DNA from: Alteromonas macleodii ATCC 27126
GTDB lineage: Bacteria; Pseudomonadota; Gammaproteobacteria; Enterobacterales; Alteromonadaceae
NCBI RefSeq assembly: GCF_000172635.2
Contig: NC_018632.1
Span: forward strand, 3,534,001-3,598,000
Length of the DNA: 64,000 bases
Direction of reading: 5' to 3'
Both the position numbers and the translations under genes were made by a program. Positions within the stretch are counted from its first letter, which is position 1; each line of letters opens with the position of its first letter. Shown in pieces: positions 8,598 to 18,360 of this stretch. The notes below the pieces were generated by a model that saw only the letters and a program-made list of their open reading frames with translations, did no database searches and was not told where the DNA came from.

Positions 8598-11429
8598 TTA
8601 CTGTTTGCGCTTTGCTCGCCAAGCTTCTGCCACGATAGGTTCAAGGTCGCTCAAATCCAAAGGTTTAACAAGGTGATGGTCAAATCCAGCTTCTTTCGAA
8701 CGCTGGATGTGCGATGGTTGTCCCCACCCCGTTTGCGCCACAAATACAGCGTCAGCTAACGCACGATTTTGACGAAGTGCCGTACATAATTCGTAACCAT
8801 TCATACCCGGCATGCCGATATCCAACAACACTAAATCGGGCGTGAAAGACGCGACAGCCTTTAATGCGGATGGCCCATCTTCCACTACTTGAACCTGACA
8901 CCCTTTTGCCTCCAATATCCATCCCATGGTAATAGCGGCATCTTGATTATCATCGGCAATTAAAACGTTGAGCTTTTCAGCGGTAGCGTCTACTACGTCA
9001 TGGGCCTTTTCCGGTTTACTGGCTAATTTGGGTACTTTACTTAAAACGGGTAAGGTAACGATAAACGTTGTGCCTTTATCAACGCCATCGCTTTGCACAT
9101 TTACCGTTCCATCGTGCAATTCAGTGAGTTTCTTCACTAGAGTAAGGCCAATCCCCAACCCGCCTTGAGAACGTTCAAGGGCACCATCTACCTGAGTAAA
9201 CATATCGAAAACCGATTTTAGTTTGCCTGCTGGAATGCCCTCTCCATTGTCTTTAACTGCAATGGTAACCTTACCATCGCAAGTACTGATGCAGACCTCG
9301 ATATTGCCACCCGGCGGAGTGTACTTTGCAGCATTGTTGATAATATTCGAGAAAATCTGCGACAACCGGATAAGGTCTCCGTTTACCCAAACGGGCTCTG
9401 CTACTTTTTCCACCAGCAGCGTATGCTGTTTTTCATCAATCAGGGGCTGAATAGTCTCAATCGCCGTATCCAGAATCTCACACAAGTTCACAGGCTTTCG
9501 ATGAATTCGAATTTTCCCTCGGGTAATTCGTGACACATCCATAAGGTCATCAACAAGCCGTATCATTTGCGTAACTTGTCGTTCGACTCGACCGAATGCC
9601 TCGCTCTTCTGATTCTGGCTGTAGTCGTCTGACTGCAGAATTTCCAATGCATTGCGAATTGGTGCAAGCGGATTACGTAATTCATGTGCCAACGTAGCAA
9701 GGAACTCATCTTTGCGGCGATCGGCCTCTTGAAGCGCGTCTATCGCATTTCGTTCTCTCGTGGTGTCTACACCTACTCCCGGAAAACGTTCCGGCTCACC
9801 AGAGCTGTTATAAATGACTCGTCCTCTGAATGAAGCCCAGCGGACAGTGCCATCTTTTTGTAAGATACGGTATTCTTCATCAAATAGGGTGCGGTTATTA
9901 ATACTTTCACAAATAGCAGCCTCACACGCTGCTAAATCGTCTGGGTGGATATATTGTTTGGGCACTTCAATGGCTACACCGTTTTCAGCCTCATCGCTAC
10001 TGAGATTAAAGAGTTCTCCCAAACGCTCATCTGCCGTGAACAAGTTTTGCTTAATATCCCAATCCCAAATACCAAAGCTGTGTGATGCTTCCAGAGCTAA
10101 GCGTCTGCGAGACTCTGCTCGCTTAGCCATTTCTTCAGCGTGTTTACGCTCAGTAACATCTCGCGTCGAACCAGCAATGGCTTCAACGTTTCCGTCTTCA
10201 CCAATAACAGGAACAAATATGTAGTCATATATACGGCGACCATGAGTACCGGTAAAAGGAACATCACTACGAATAGGTTGCTTTGTTTCAATTACCTGTC
10301 GAATCTCCTGCATGTGCATATCTGCATGCCAAGGTTCATACCCAAGCTCTAAACATGTTTTACCAATCGCTTCATCCCAACTCAGCCCCCACATTTGCAG
10401 TAACGCGTCGTTGGCATACGTAAAATGCCCCTCAAGGTCGAAGATATAAAGCAAATCGGGCGTATTCGACAGAGCCGTTTCGTAAAGCCTGCGCTGTTTA
10501 TTAAAAGACTCAATGTTCTCTAGTAACGCCGACTCCGCAACCCGTCGAGCGCGATTTTCGTTGTTGCGCTCAATAATGATTGCAGCGGTTTTAGACAGTG
10601 CATTAATTACGTCAATGTCATCGGGTAATGGGGTAAATCGCTCGCGATGAAACAAACAGAAAGTGCCCAATACCGTGCGACTTTCTGCAGATAAAATGGG
10701 ACGACACCAAAATGATTGAAGTCCTAATGCCTGAGTGGAGAGACTAAAATCACTCGAATCAGTTTGGGCGTTGATGTGAATATTCACCACATCACGAGTT
10801 TGACAACACTTTCCTAACGGCGTTAGTTCATCGATTGTAATATTCTTGAAGTACCGCCTAGTTTCTTCTGGCATCGACGGTGCAGCCGCGCTAATGAGTG
10901 ATAACCCATCTTCAGATACCAAGGATATTCCACTTACAGCTTGAAAATCTGTCACCTTCTCTACTGCATTGACTAAAACGGTCAACACATCTTCTAGTGT
11001 AGCGCCAGATAATGCGAGTCTCATGGCATCTCTTTGAGACTGAGAAATGATCTGTAGCCTGCGCTTCATAGAGAAGTCATGAAACGAAAACCCCACTACA
11101 CCTGCCGCAACGGGGAAAATCGTGAGTTTGAACCAGGCGTGGTCAATACCAAACCGAATTTCCGTTGTTTTACCGGGTTCCTGTTTTACTGCCAGTTCGA
11201 ACTGTTGAGTAATATTCGGTACTTGCGACTGAGGAAACAAACTAAACACCGAGCAGTCAAAGAGATCAGATTTGTCTAATCCACAGATGGAACGGGCCTG
11301 ATGGTTAGCGTAAATAACGTTGCCTTTAATATCGGCAAATATCACCGCATCAGTTATATTTTCTATAAGAGCTTGAAAGGGAATGTCGTCGGTAAAAGAA
11401 GATGAAGCCTTACTTATTAGCTCAGACAT
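8598..11429 (-). CDS. Hybrid sensor histidine kinase with PAS, GAF and receiver domains
   Basis: A 943-residue soluble sensor kinase with no membrane segment. Domain order is PAS (about 20-120), GAF (about 150-290), PAS (about 315-430), PAS/PAC (about 445-560), HisKA with phospho-acceptor H in 'HELRNPLAPIRNALEIL' (about 581), HATPase with the N-box 'NIINNAAKYTPPGG' and the glycine boxes 'DNGEGIPAG' and 'GGLGIGLTLVKKL', and a C-terminal receiver with acceptor aspartate in 'DLVLLDIGMPGMNGYEL' (about 868) and lysine in 'HLVKPLD'. No separate response regulator lies nearby, so the phosphate path probably runs to an unlinked phosphotransfer protein, or the receiver is autoregulatory. The signal is unknown; PAS and GAF domains often bind small ligands, heme or flavin. 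Confidence 0.92.
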   Translation of the reverse strand: MSELISKASSSFTDDIPFQALIENITDAVIFADIKGNVIYANHQARSICGLDKSDLFDCSVFSLFPQSQVPNITQQFELAVKQEPGKTTEIRFGIDHAWFKLTIFPVAAGVVGFSFHDFSMKRRLQIISQSQRDAMRLALSGATLEDVLTVLVNAVEKVTDFQAVSGISLVSEDGLSLISAAAPSMPEETRRYFKNITIDELTPLGKCCQTRDVVNIHINAQTDSSDFSLSTQALGLQSFWCRPILSAESRTVLGTFCLFHRERFTPLPDDIDVINALSKTAAIIIERNNENRARRVAESALLENIESFNKQRRLYETALSNTPDLLYIFDLEGHFTYANDALLQMWGLSWDEAIGKTCLELGYEPWHADMHMQEIRQVIETKQPIRSDVPFTGTHGRRIYDYIFVPVIGEDGNVEAIAGSTRDVTERKHAEEMAKRAESRRRLALEASHSFGIWDWDIKQNLFTADERLGELFNLSSDEAENGVAIEVPKQYIHPDDLAACEAAICESINNRTLFDEEYRILQKDGTVRWASFRGRVIYNSSGEPERFPGVGVDTTRERNAIDALQEADRRKDEFLATLAHELRNPLAPIRNALEILQSDDYSQNQKSEAFGRVERQVTQMIRLVDDLMDVSRITRGKIRIHRKPVNLCEILDTAIETIQPLIDEKQHTLLVEKVAEPVWVNGDLIRLSQIFSNIINNAAKYTPPGGNIEVCISTCDGKVTIAVKDNGEGIPAGKLKSVFDMFTQVDGALERSQGGLGIGLTLVKKLTELHDGTVNVQSDGVDKGTTFIVTLPVLSKVPKLASKPEKAHDVVDATAEKLNVLIADDNQDAAITMGWILEAKGCQVQVVEDGPSALKAVASFTPDLVLLDIGMPGMNGYELCTALRQNRALADAVFVAQTGWGQPSHIQRSKEAGFDHHLVKPLDLSDLEPIVAEAWRAKRKQ

Positions 11430-11620
11430 AATTCGCTCAAATAATGTAGAAAAAATTATACTAAAGTAGAAATCACTATTTAGCTAACGATTTACGTTAA
11501 GCAGTACAAAGCGACTTCTCTAGCGGTGCGGTAAGTGAACTTAAATGATTAAATTTTCGTAACACTTACGCTGTTACAAGTAAAAGCTCTACCAAGATCA
11601 CTTTCTACCAAGGCTAAGAC

Positions 11621-12781
11621 ATGGACAACGCTGGCTCGAATCAAGATAAAGGGAACGGGAAGTATGCTGGGAAGTTCCCCAAAATCGCCCAACAAACCAG
11701 ACTGCTAAATATTCTTGTGATTTTTGCTGTCATTTATACGTTGTACCTTGCCAAGTCTTTACTTGTTCCCCTTTTCTTTTCCGCCTTTGTTGCTTTGCTT
11801 TTAAGCCCTCTTGTTGCATTCGCACGCAAGTTATTCATACCTCGTACCCTGTCAGCAGGAGCCCTGATTGTTTTGCTGGTCGCGCCGTTTACATTTTTAG
11901 GTATAGAGCTTGCTGAGCCGGCAGAACGCTGGATGCAATCTCTCCCCAAAATTGCTGCCGAGATATCCAAAGAAATTGAAGAGATAAGCAGCAACATCGA
12001 CGCTTATGCAACGCCTCCAGCCGAACCCGTTGAAAAAGAACGTTCATTCTTTAGCTGGTTTGGTGACGATGAAAAGTCACCTGAACTTTCTCCACCGCAA
12101 GACAACACAAACTCTGTGACGGACAAAATTAAACAAAGCGGAATAGATATTGGGCTCACACTCTTCGGTAACGCGCCATTTTTACTGGCACAGGTGCTCG
12201 CCTGTATCGTTTTAATTTTCTTCTTGTTGGTTTTTGGCCCCAACCTATTCAATGTTTTTGTAAGAGACTTCCCCATTGTTACCAACAAGCGACGAACGCT
12301 GGTGTTGGTAGATCAAATTCAACGGGAGCTATCTTCGTATATCGTCACCATCAGCATCATAAACTCTTGCTTAGGGTTAGCTACAGCAGGCGTGTTTTAC
12401 TATTTAGGAATAGATGATGCGTTACTTTGGGGAGCGCTGGTTGCGCTGATGAACTTTGTCCCCTACTTGGGTGGTGTGGCGAGCTGCGTGGTATTGCTGG
12501 TAGTTGGGCTTGTGCAGTTTGGGCTTACCAGCAGTGCGTTTCTGCCTGCGGGTCTGTTTTTAGTATTGAATATCATTGAATCACAACTCATCACGCCTGC
12601 GGTGCTAGGAAGAAGTATGCAGCTTAACCCGTTAATAATCATAATTTGGATAGCAATAACGGGTTGGCTATGGGGTGTGGTAGGCGTTTTACTCGCCGTG
12701 CCTATTCTAATGTGTTTTAAGATCATACTCGAGAATCTGGGCGTATTTGATCACTGGATAAGACTTCTCGAGTCAAAATAA
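11621..12781 (+). CDS. AI-2E family (PerM-type) inner-membrane transporter
   Basis: A 386-residue membrane protein with the layout of the AI-2E/UPF0118 family. Two or three N-terminal helices (about residues 28-90) come first. A hydrophilic region (about 100-170) follows, then five or so helices including 'LLWGALVALMNFVPYLGGV' and the conserved end 'ITPAVLGRSMQLNPLIIIIWI'. Members export various solutes such as autoinducer-2 or sodium/protons, so the substrate cannot be stated. The middle loop is unusually rich in proline, glutamate and serine and includes 'FFSWFGDDEKSPELSPP'. It is a single gene, divergent from the histidine kinase. Confidence 0.85.
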   Translation: MDNAGSNQDKGNGKYAGKFPKIAQQTRLLNILVIFAVIYTLYLAKSLLVPLFFSAFVALLLSPLVAFARKLFIPRTLSAGALIVLLVAPFTFLGIELAEPAERWMQSLPKIAAEISKEIEEISSNIDAYATPPAEPVEKERSFFSWFGDDEKSPELSPPQDNTNSVTDKIKQSGIDIGLTLFGNAPFLLAQVLACIVLIFFLLVFGPNLFNVFVRDFPIVTNKRRTLVLVDQIQRELSSYIVTISIINSCLGLATAGVFYYLGIDDALLWGALVALMNFVPYLGGVASCVVLLVVGLVQFGLTSSAFLPAGLFLVLNIIESQLITPAVLGRSMQLNPLIIIIWIAITGWLWGVVGVLLAVPILMCFKIILENLGVFDHWIRLLESK

Positions 12782-12929
12782 TTTCACTCTCTTCGCCCCA
12801 TCAACCACGTTGCATGGATAGCAGCGTGTGCGGACTTTTACCTAAAATCTAGGCACAAAGCACGATAGTCCTCTTCAAATAAAAGACGAAATGCATATTT
12901 TAAAGGAACATATCCTGCCTTTTTAAAAT

Positions 12930-12948
12930 GAAAATAGTTATCATATTC
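12930..12948. promoter_or_regulatory. Fur-box-like site before siderophore receptor
   Basis: GAAAATAGTTATCATATTC matches the classical 19-bp Fur consensus GATAATGATAATCATTATC at 13 of 19 places by eye. It lies 27-45 bases before the receptor ATG, a usual place for iron-dependent repression. Confidence 0.55.
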
Positions 12949-12974
12949 GTTGTCTTTTGATTTTTGGAGCTCCC

Positions 12975-15146
12975 ATGAATTTGCTTAAAAGTGCCTTGGC
13001 CGTGATGATCGGCCTGTCGTGTGCAGGCGCGCCTGTATATGCACAGACAGAAAAAAATAATAATAATGATGACATTGAGCATATTACTGTTGATGCATCT
13101 CAGGTTGAATTACGAGATAGCTTTGCAGGAGGCCAAGTATCTCGCGGTGGTCGTGCGGGTATTTTAGGTAATCTCGACATGATGGACTCTCCATTTGCAA
13201 GCACCAACTTTACCGCAGACATCATAAGGGAACAGCAAGCAAGAAGTATCGCCGATGTGTTGCAAAACGATCCGGTGGTTCGTGTGGCAAAAGGCTTCGG
13301 TAATTTTCAAGAGCTATACGTAATGCGCGGGTTTCCCGTTTATTCTGACGATATGACTTACAACGGATTGTACGGTGTTTTACCTCGCCAATATGTTGCT
13401 GCAGAGTTGTCAGAACGCGTTGAGGTTTTCCGTGGTGCCAGTGCATTTCTAAACGGCGCAGCACCGGGAGGAAGCGGCTTAGGTGGTTCGGTAAATATAG
13501 TACCTAAGCGCGCGGGCGATGACCCATTAAACCGTGTAACACTTGGATACGAGTCTCAAGGACATTGGTATGGCGCAGCAGATGTTAGCCGCAGATTTGG
13601 CGACGACAGTCAAAGTACCGGCGTAAGAGCTAACTTTGTACAACGAGGCGGCGAAACAAGTATCGATAACCAAGATCGTGAATTGAGCGTTGCTGCTATT
13701 GGCATTGATCACGATAGCGATAACTTCCGTCTTTCTTTGGATTTGGGCTACCAAGACCATCAGGTTGACTCACCACGCCCTGCAGTCACTCCTGGCAGTG
13801 CAATTCCAGAAGCGCCTGACAGCGACACCAATTTTGCCCAAGAGTGGACTTACACTAACGAGCGTCAATTTTTCGGTGCGGTTCGTGGAGAATACGATTT
13901 TACCGACAACATCACTGCATGGGCGGCGTATGGTTTCAGATCGGGTGAAGAAGATAATGTGTTTGCTAACCCTAGACAGGCAGAAGCAAATGGCGACTTT
14001 TCCGCTTACCGTTTTGATAACGTTCGAAATGATGAAATTCGCTCAGGTGAAGTGGGCCTAAATATCGAATTCAAAACCGCAAGCGTTGGACACACGATCA
14101 TTACGTCTGCATCAACGTTTTCTTTAGAATCTGAAAATGCCTATGCGTTTTCTGATTTTAGCGGCTTTGCTGGAAATATTTATAACCCGGTAACGGCAAC
14201 CATGCCCGATGCTGACTTCTTTATTGGTGGCGACCTTAGCAACCCACTAATCACAGAAAAAACAGACCTTTCAAGTTTTGCTCTTGCAGACATGATTTCG
14301 TTTAACGATGGAAAAGTTCTATTAACCCTTGGTGGCCGTGTACAAAACATTGAAACCCGCACCTTTGATTACAATACAGGTGATGAGTTGTCAGGCTACG
14401 ACGAATCTCAATTAACGCCGGTTGTGGGCATTGTTTATAAATCGTCAGAACAGGTGTCTTATTACGCCAACTATATCGAGGGACTGCTTCCTGGTGAGGT
14501 AGCGCCTGCATCAAGCGGTGGTGAACCAATTGAAAACGCGGGTGAAGTTTTTGACCCATACAGCGCCGAGCAAATAGAAGTAGGTGTGAAATATGATGCT
14601 GGCCAATACGGTGGTTCATTGAGTGTTTTCAACACCTCAAAGCAAAGCTCAATTGTTGAAGACAATGTTTTCAGTACCGATGGTGAACAGCAAAACCAAG
14701 GGCTTGAGTTAAGCGTATTTGGCATGCCAACTTCAAATTTACGTGTTTTGGGCGGATTCACTTGGCTCGATGCGGAAATGACGAAAACTCAAGACGGTAC
14801 ACTAGATGGCAAAACGGCCATTGGTGTTCCTGATTTACAAGCAAACATTAATCTTGAGTGGGATGTTGATGCCCTTCCAGGGCTTACTGTCGATGCACGT
14901 GCGGCCTATACGTCGAAACAATATGCCAGTGCCGACAATAGCCTTGAAGTCGATGCATCTAATCGTTTCGATTTAGGCGTTCGTTACAGCTTCCTTGCAG
15001 GAATGACCGACATCACACTTCGCGCTCGTGTAGATAACGTCTTTGACAATAATTACTGGGCGTCGGTAGGCGGCTTCCCTGGCTCAAACTACCTTGTATT
15101 AAGTGAACCTCGGACATTCAGACTGTCTGCTTCATTCAATTTTTAA
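12975..15146 (+). CDS. TonB-dependent siderophore receptor
   Basis: An outer-membrane receptor of about 723 residues. A signal peptide (MNLLKSALAVMIGLSCAGAPVYA) is followed by the plug domain ('SIADVLQNDPVVRV...', 'YVMRGFPVYSDDMTYNGLYG', 'VEVFRGASAFLNGAAPGGSGLGGSVNIV' in separate segments) and a beta-barrel ending in 'PRTFRLSASFNF' with terminal phenylalanine. This is the FhuA/ferric-siderophore type. The start is the ATG at 12975 with TTGGAG before it, rather than the in-frame TTG at 12957. A Fur-like box stands upstream. Two membrane protein genes follow at once, a layout common for receptors of iron-siderophore complexes. Which siderophore cannot be told. Confidence 0.9.
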   Translation: MNLLKSALAVMIGLSCAGAPVYAQTEKNNNNDDIEHITVDASQVELRDSFAGGQVSRGGRAGILGNLDMMDSPFASTNFTADIIREQQARSIADVLQNDPVVRVAKGFGNFQELYVMRGFPVYSDDMTYNGLYGVLPRQYVAAELSERVEVFRGASAFLNGAAPGGSGLGGSVNIVPKRAGDDPLNRVTLGYESQGHWYGAADVSRRFGDDSQSTGVRANFVQRGGETSIDNQDRELSVAAIGIDHDSDNFRLSLDLGYQDHQVDSPRPAVTPGSAIPEAPDSDTNFAQEWTYTNERQFFGAVRGEYDFTDNITAWAAYGFRSGEEDNVFANPRQAEANGDFSAYRFDNVRNDEIRSGEVGLNIEFKTASVGHTIITSASTFSLESENAYAFSDFSGFAGNIYNPVTATMPDADFFIGGDLSNPLITEKTDLSSFALADMISFNDGKVLLTLGGRVQNIETRTFDYNTGDELSGYDESQLTPVVGIVYKSSEQVSYYANYIEGLLPGEVAPASSGGEPIENAGEVFDPYSAEQIEVGVKYDAGQYGGSLSVFNTSKQSSIVEDNVFSTDGEQQNQGLELSVFGMPTSNLRVLGGFTWLDAEMTKTQDGTLDGKTAIGVPDLQANINLEWDVDALPGLTVDARAAYTSKQYASADNSLEVDASNRFDLGVRYSFLAGMTDITLRARVDNVFDNNYWASVGGFPGSNYLVLSEPRTFRLSASFNF

Positions 15147-15157
15147 CGGATTAAGTT

Positions 15158-15715
15158 ATGCTGCTGTCAATCGCTGCCTTTTTAGGCAGCGCATTGGCGA
15201 TAGGTTTGTTTTACCGCGCTTGGCAAAGCACACAGATCGCCTTTAAACGTATAGCTAAACTCTCCGCATTGTTGTTAATGCTGGCGAGTTTAAGCCTTTG
15301 GGTTACAGAGTACGGCCCTGAATTAGGTACCTGCTACGCCGTGGTCGCTTTCTCGTTACAAGCATGGAGTTGGATTTATCTCGCCCGACAACGAATAAGT
15401 AAAGATGTAAAGCGCGTCGATTTACCGTTCGCATCTGGATTGACTACCCCGTCTACCGCTATTGCTTTTAACGCCCTCGTAAAACTACTTGGCAGTGTGT
15501 TTTTAAGTGCTATTTGCGCCATGTTAGTTACCGTAGTGTGGACAACAGCGCTTAGCATGAGCAAAGTAAACCAGATTGCACTGGGAATTTACACCATGCC
15601 TCTATTATGGGGATGTGGCGCATACTGGCTTTGTGCAGACAGTAAACTATGGCGCCCGGTTGGGGTGTTGAGTGTACTTAGCGCGTTAAGTTACTTCTAC
15701 TTGTATAGTATATAA
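15158..15715 (+). CDS. Iron-uptake-associated membrane protein
   Basis: A 185-residue hydrophobic protein with about five to six membrane helices (first at residues 2-20, others about 35-52, 60-75, 105-130, 140-155 and 165-182). It sits 11 bases after the siderophore receptor and its stop codon nearly touches the following PepSY gene. The place and shape resemble the small DUF3325/DUF3649 proteins that accompany PepSY proteins in siderophore receptor operons; I cannot assign one of these families from the sequence alone. A role in periplasmic iron release or reduction is inferred from neighbours only. Confidence 0.6.
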   Translation: MLLSIAAFLGSALAIGLFYRAWQSTQIAFKRIAKLSALLLMLASLSLWVTEYGPELGTCYAVVAFSLQAWSWIYLARQRISKDVKRVDLPFASGLTTPSTAIAFNALVKLLGSVFLSAICAMLVTVVWTTALSMSKVNQIALGIYTMPLLWGCGAYWLCADSKLWRPVGVLSVLSALSYFYLYSI

Positions 15716-15716
15716 A

Positions 15717-17153
15717 ATGAGTATTTCTATTTCTCCCAGCGCAAATAAAAGCGCCTTAAAAAGTCACGCTTGGTTAGGATTAGCCGTTAGTGTGTTGATG
15801 TATTGGGTGTGCTTTTCAGGCACTTTATCTGTTTTCTCTCAAGAACTTCTGCGGTGGGAACAACCCCATATTGCAGATAATCTAGATTACACCCCTGGCA
15901 GCATTCAAAATGCTTATGAACGCTTTCTCACAATGAAAGAGGGTCAAACACAGGGAAACATTGTCATTCGCTTGCCTACGCACGATTTGCCACGCGCACG
16001 CATTAGTGCAGACGGTGAGTATTGGAATATTTCTCCAACCGGTGAATTAAGTGAACCATCCACAACCCCTATTACTGATTTAATCGTTGATTTACACACT
16101 GCTCTTCATTTGCCAGAAGACATCGGAATGATGGCCGTCAGTGTATTGGGTGCTATTTTGAGTGCATTGATTATCTCTGGCATTGTTGCTCACAGACGTA
16201 TTTTTAAAGATGCCTTTCGCTTGCGAACGGGCAACAACGAGCAGCTTACACAAGGCGACTTACACAATAGAATGAGCGTGTGGGGCTTACCTTTTCACTT
16301 GATGATTGCGCTAACCGGCGTTTATTTTGGTTTAGCGTCGTTTTTAACGTCCATTTATGCCGATACCTTATATGAAGCAAACAAGCTTGATCTGTTTGCC
16401 GACATTTATGGTTCATCAATTCAACTTGAACATCAGCCAGCCATTGCGAATATAGAAAAAGCGCTGACCGACATAATGAAAATGGAGCCCAATACCCAGC
16501 CCATTTTTGTTACTTTGGAAAATGCGACCAAAGACAATCAGTATATTCTGCTCGGCTCGCAGCACTTAGATAAGCTCATTTATTCAGAACAATACCGCTT
16601 TGATGCAAGTGGACAATACATCGATAAAGTCGGTTATTCAGATGGTGATGCTGGCCAACAAGCGATATTTTCTGTATATCGCATACACTTCGGCCACTTT
16701 GGTCCAGAAGCAATGAAGATATTCTTCGGATTAATGGGGTTCGCGTTAACCATTATTTCTGTCACCGGCATAAACTTGTGGCTGGCAAAACGCGCTAAAC
16801 AAGATGCCTTAAACCAGCTTTGGCTGGGTTTTGTGTGGGGCACGCCTATCGCATTTATTTGGGCTGCATTGTTAGAGTTAACGCTGGCGCTGCCTACAAA
16901 ACCTGTTTTCTGGGTAACATTGACAGCTATTCTTATCGCTTCACTAATGCAAAAAGTGCTTATGAAAACTCACTTAGTGCTGTTGAATTGTCTCGCCGCC
17001 TTGTTAGTTGTATTGGCCATTACTCACTTTGCTGTTCACTACCCTAGTTCGTTAGTCATGAACTCGCTCATTATAGACAGCGCGTTTATCGTTTTTGCCC
17101 TGTGCGTATGGCGCTACCTATACTCGCGATTAAAGAAAGGCTGGAATGTATAG
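15717..17153 (+). CDS. PepSY-associated membrane protein
   Basis: A 478-residue inner-membrane protein. A first helix ('HAWLGLAVSVLMYWVCFSGTLSVFSQEL') is followed by a periplasmic PepSY-like stretch, a second helix with 'DLHTALHLPEDIGMMAVSVLGAILSALIISGIVAHRRI', then 'LHNRMSVWGLPFHLMIALTGVYFG' with conserved histidines, and helices near the C-terminus. (Quoted segments are abbreviated regions of one chain.) This is the layout of the PepSY-associated TM family found with siderophore receptors, members of which have been linked to ferric-siderophore reduction. ATG at 15717 follows the previous stop directly, so it is translationally coupled. It is the last gene of the operon starting at 12975. 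Confidence 0.8.
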   Translation: MSISISPSANKSALKSHAWLGLAVSVLMYWVCFSGTLSVFSQELLRWEQPHIADNLDYTPGSIQNAYERFLTMKEGQTQGNIVIRLPTHDLPRARISADGEYWNISPTGELSEPSTTPITDLIVDLHTALHLPEDIGMMAVSVLGAILSALIISGIVAHRRIFKDAFRLRTGNNEQLTQGDLHNRMSVWGLPFHLMIALTGVYFGLASFLTSIYADTLYEANKLDLFADIYGSSIQLEHQPAIANIEKALTDIMKMEPNTQPIFVTLENATKDNQYILLGSQHLDKLIYSEQYRFDASGQYIDKVGYSDGDAGQQAIFSVYRIHFGHFGPEAMKIFFGLMGFALTIISVTGINLWLAKRAKQDALNQLWLGFVWGTPIAFIWAALLELTLALPTKPVFWVTLTAILIASLMQKVLMKTHLVLLNCLAALLVVLAITHFAVHYPSSLVMNSLIIDSAFIVFALCVWRYLYSRLKKGWNV

Positions 17154-17210
17154 ACACATTGGTTCTAATGGGATCTGATAGAATTGAGGTAAAGTGAACA
17201 TGCTTACTTA

Positions 17211-17235
17211 TACCAATCCGGTATCCGGATTGGTA
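17211..17235 (+). terminator. Hairpin after the siderophore operon
   Basis: TACCAATCCGG (17211-17221) and CCGGATTGGTA (17225-17235) form an 11-bp stem with loop TAT, 57 bases after the PepSY gene. Only a weak T-rich tail (TTGTT) follows. It may act with the second hairpin at 17259-17285. Confidence 0.6.
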
Positions 17236-17258
17236 TTGTTGTCAGCGTGGTCAACAGT

Positions 17259-17286
17259 AAAAAGCCTTCCATTTGGAAGGCTTTTC
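17259..17286. terminator. Bidirectional rho-independent terminator
   Basis: AAAGCCTTCC (17261-17270) and GGAAGGCTTT (17275-17284) form a stem with loop ATTT, flanked by A-rich and T-rich ends on both strands. It lies between the convergent siderophore operon and the peroxidase gene and suits both, especially the minus-strand operon ending at 17290. Confidence 0.75.
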
Positions 17287-17289
17287 TTT

Positions 17290-18360
17290 CTAAAGTATGT
17301 TAAGAAACGCCACCAGCGCATTTATTTCATCATCGCTTAAATTAAGTGGCTGTATAAGCGGGGTCGTTTTGGGATAGTGCGGATCCATTGCGTTCTTTCT
17401 ATTCGGTTTTGGCCTAAAGCCTCCCGCATTGTATTGTTCAATCATGGGTCTGAATTGTACAAACAGCCCGTTGTGCATCCAAGGGCCAGTTTTAGAGACA
17501 CCTAATAGTGATGGAGTTCTAAACTTCCCAATGTCCCGTACATTTTGAGTGAACTCACTTCTTCCCAAGTCCTCAAAAGACAAGCCGTAACGGTGAAACC
17601 CTGTAACGTGGAAATCATTATCGCTAAGCAGTGCGCCTTCGTGACATGTCATGCATTTCGCTTTCGTTCTAAAAAGATGTAATCCTTCTAGCTGAGATTC
17701 AGAAAGCATAGCTTGTGCTTTTTTAGGCGCTTCTTGAGCCAAAGCAATAAAGCGTTGATACTTCGAGTCTGGCGGTGGGATTGTACGTTCAAACGCAACT
17801 AGAGCCATCGCTAACATCGCTGATGTGATATGCTCTTTTCCGTAGGCTTCGTCAAACGCTGCTTTATAGTCTGTCGAAGTATTTAAGCGCTTTAGTGCTT
17901 CTTCCAATGGCAAATCCATTTCTATTGGATTTTCTATTGGCTTTAACGCTTGCTCAGTAGCAGTTTGCGCCCGACCATCCCAAAAAAAGCTTTGCCAGTG
18001 GTCAATACCAAAAATAGCCGGGGTATTGCGATTGCCTATCTGCTCTCTCACTCCTTTAGCACTGCGCAAGCCATCTTGGAATGACAGCGACTTTACATGA
18101 CAGCTTGCACAGCTCACCGTATTGTCTCGTGACAAAATAGGGTCGTTAAAGAGTTTTTCACCTAGCTTTATTTGTTGCTCAGTCGCCAAAGAGCCAATTG
18201 GCGTTAGCGGCGACAAAGCGAGTGGCGCATGGCCATCAGCGGTTATCGCTGCTGGCCATTGTTCAATAGGCGCGGCATACCATTCTCGCAATGCGTCGCC
18301 AGCAACCGCTGTTGTTACCAGAAAGCTGCAAGCAGTGGCGAATAACCTGATTAGTGCCAT
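17290..18360 (-). CDS. Di-heme cytochrome c peroxidase family protein
   Basis: A 356-residue periplasmic protein with a signal peptide (ending near TAVA-GDA, residue 20) and two c-type heme motifs, CASCH (about residues 83-87) and CMTCH (about 235-239). Between them are family motifs 'NRNTPAIFGIDHWQSFFWDG' and 'PIENPIEMD'. After the second heme comes 'GPWMHNGLFVQF', where the methionine is a candidate axial ligand, as in hydrogen-peroxide-reducing enzymes. MauG-type protein-modifying relatives use tyrosine at their high-spin/low-spin switch. The gene overlaps the end of the receptor gene by 10 bases and closes an operon of lipoprotein, receptor and peroxidase. The partner substrate is unknown; a role in modifying an exported partner is speculation. 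Confidence 0.85.
   Translation of the reverse strand: MALIRLFATACSFLVTTAVAGDALREWYAAPIEQWPAAITADGHAPLALSPLTPIGSLATEQQIKLGEKLFNDPILSRDNTVSCASCHVKSLSFQDGLRSAKGVREQIGNRNTPAIFGIDHWQSFFWDGRAQTATEQALKPIENPIEMDLPLEEALKRLNTSTDYKAAFDEAYGKEHITSAMLAMALVAFERTIPPPDSKYQRFIALAQEAPKKAQAMLSESQLEGLHLFRTKAKCMTCHEGALLSDNDFHVTGFHRYGLSFEDLGRSEFTQNVRDIGKFRTPSLLGVSKTGPWMHNGLFVQFRPMIEQYNAGGFRPKPNRKNAMDPHYPKTTPLIQPLNLSDDEINALVAFLNIL

Noticed and set aside
9814..10224. 136-residue open frame opposite the histidine kinase
   Set aside because: The kinase domains cover this stretch completely, and the antisense frame has no recognisable features.
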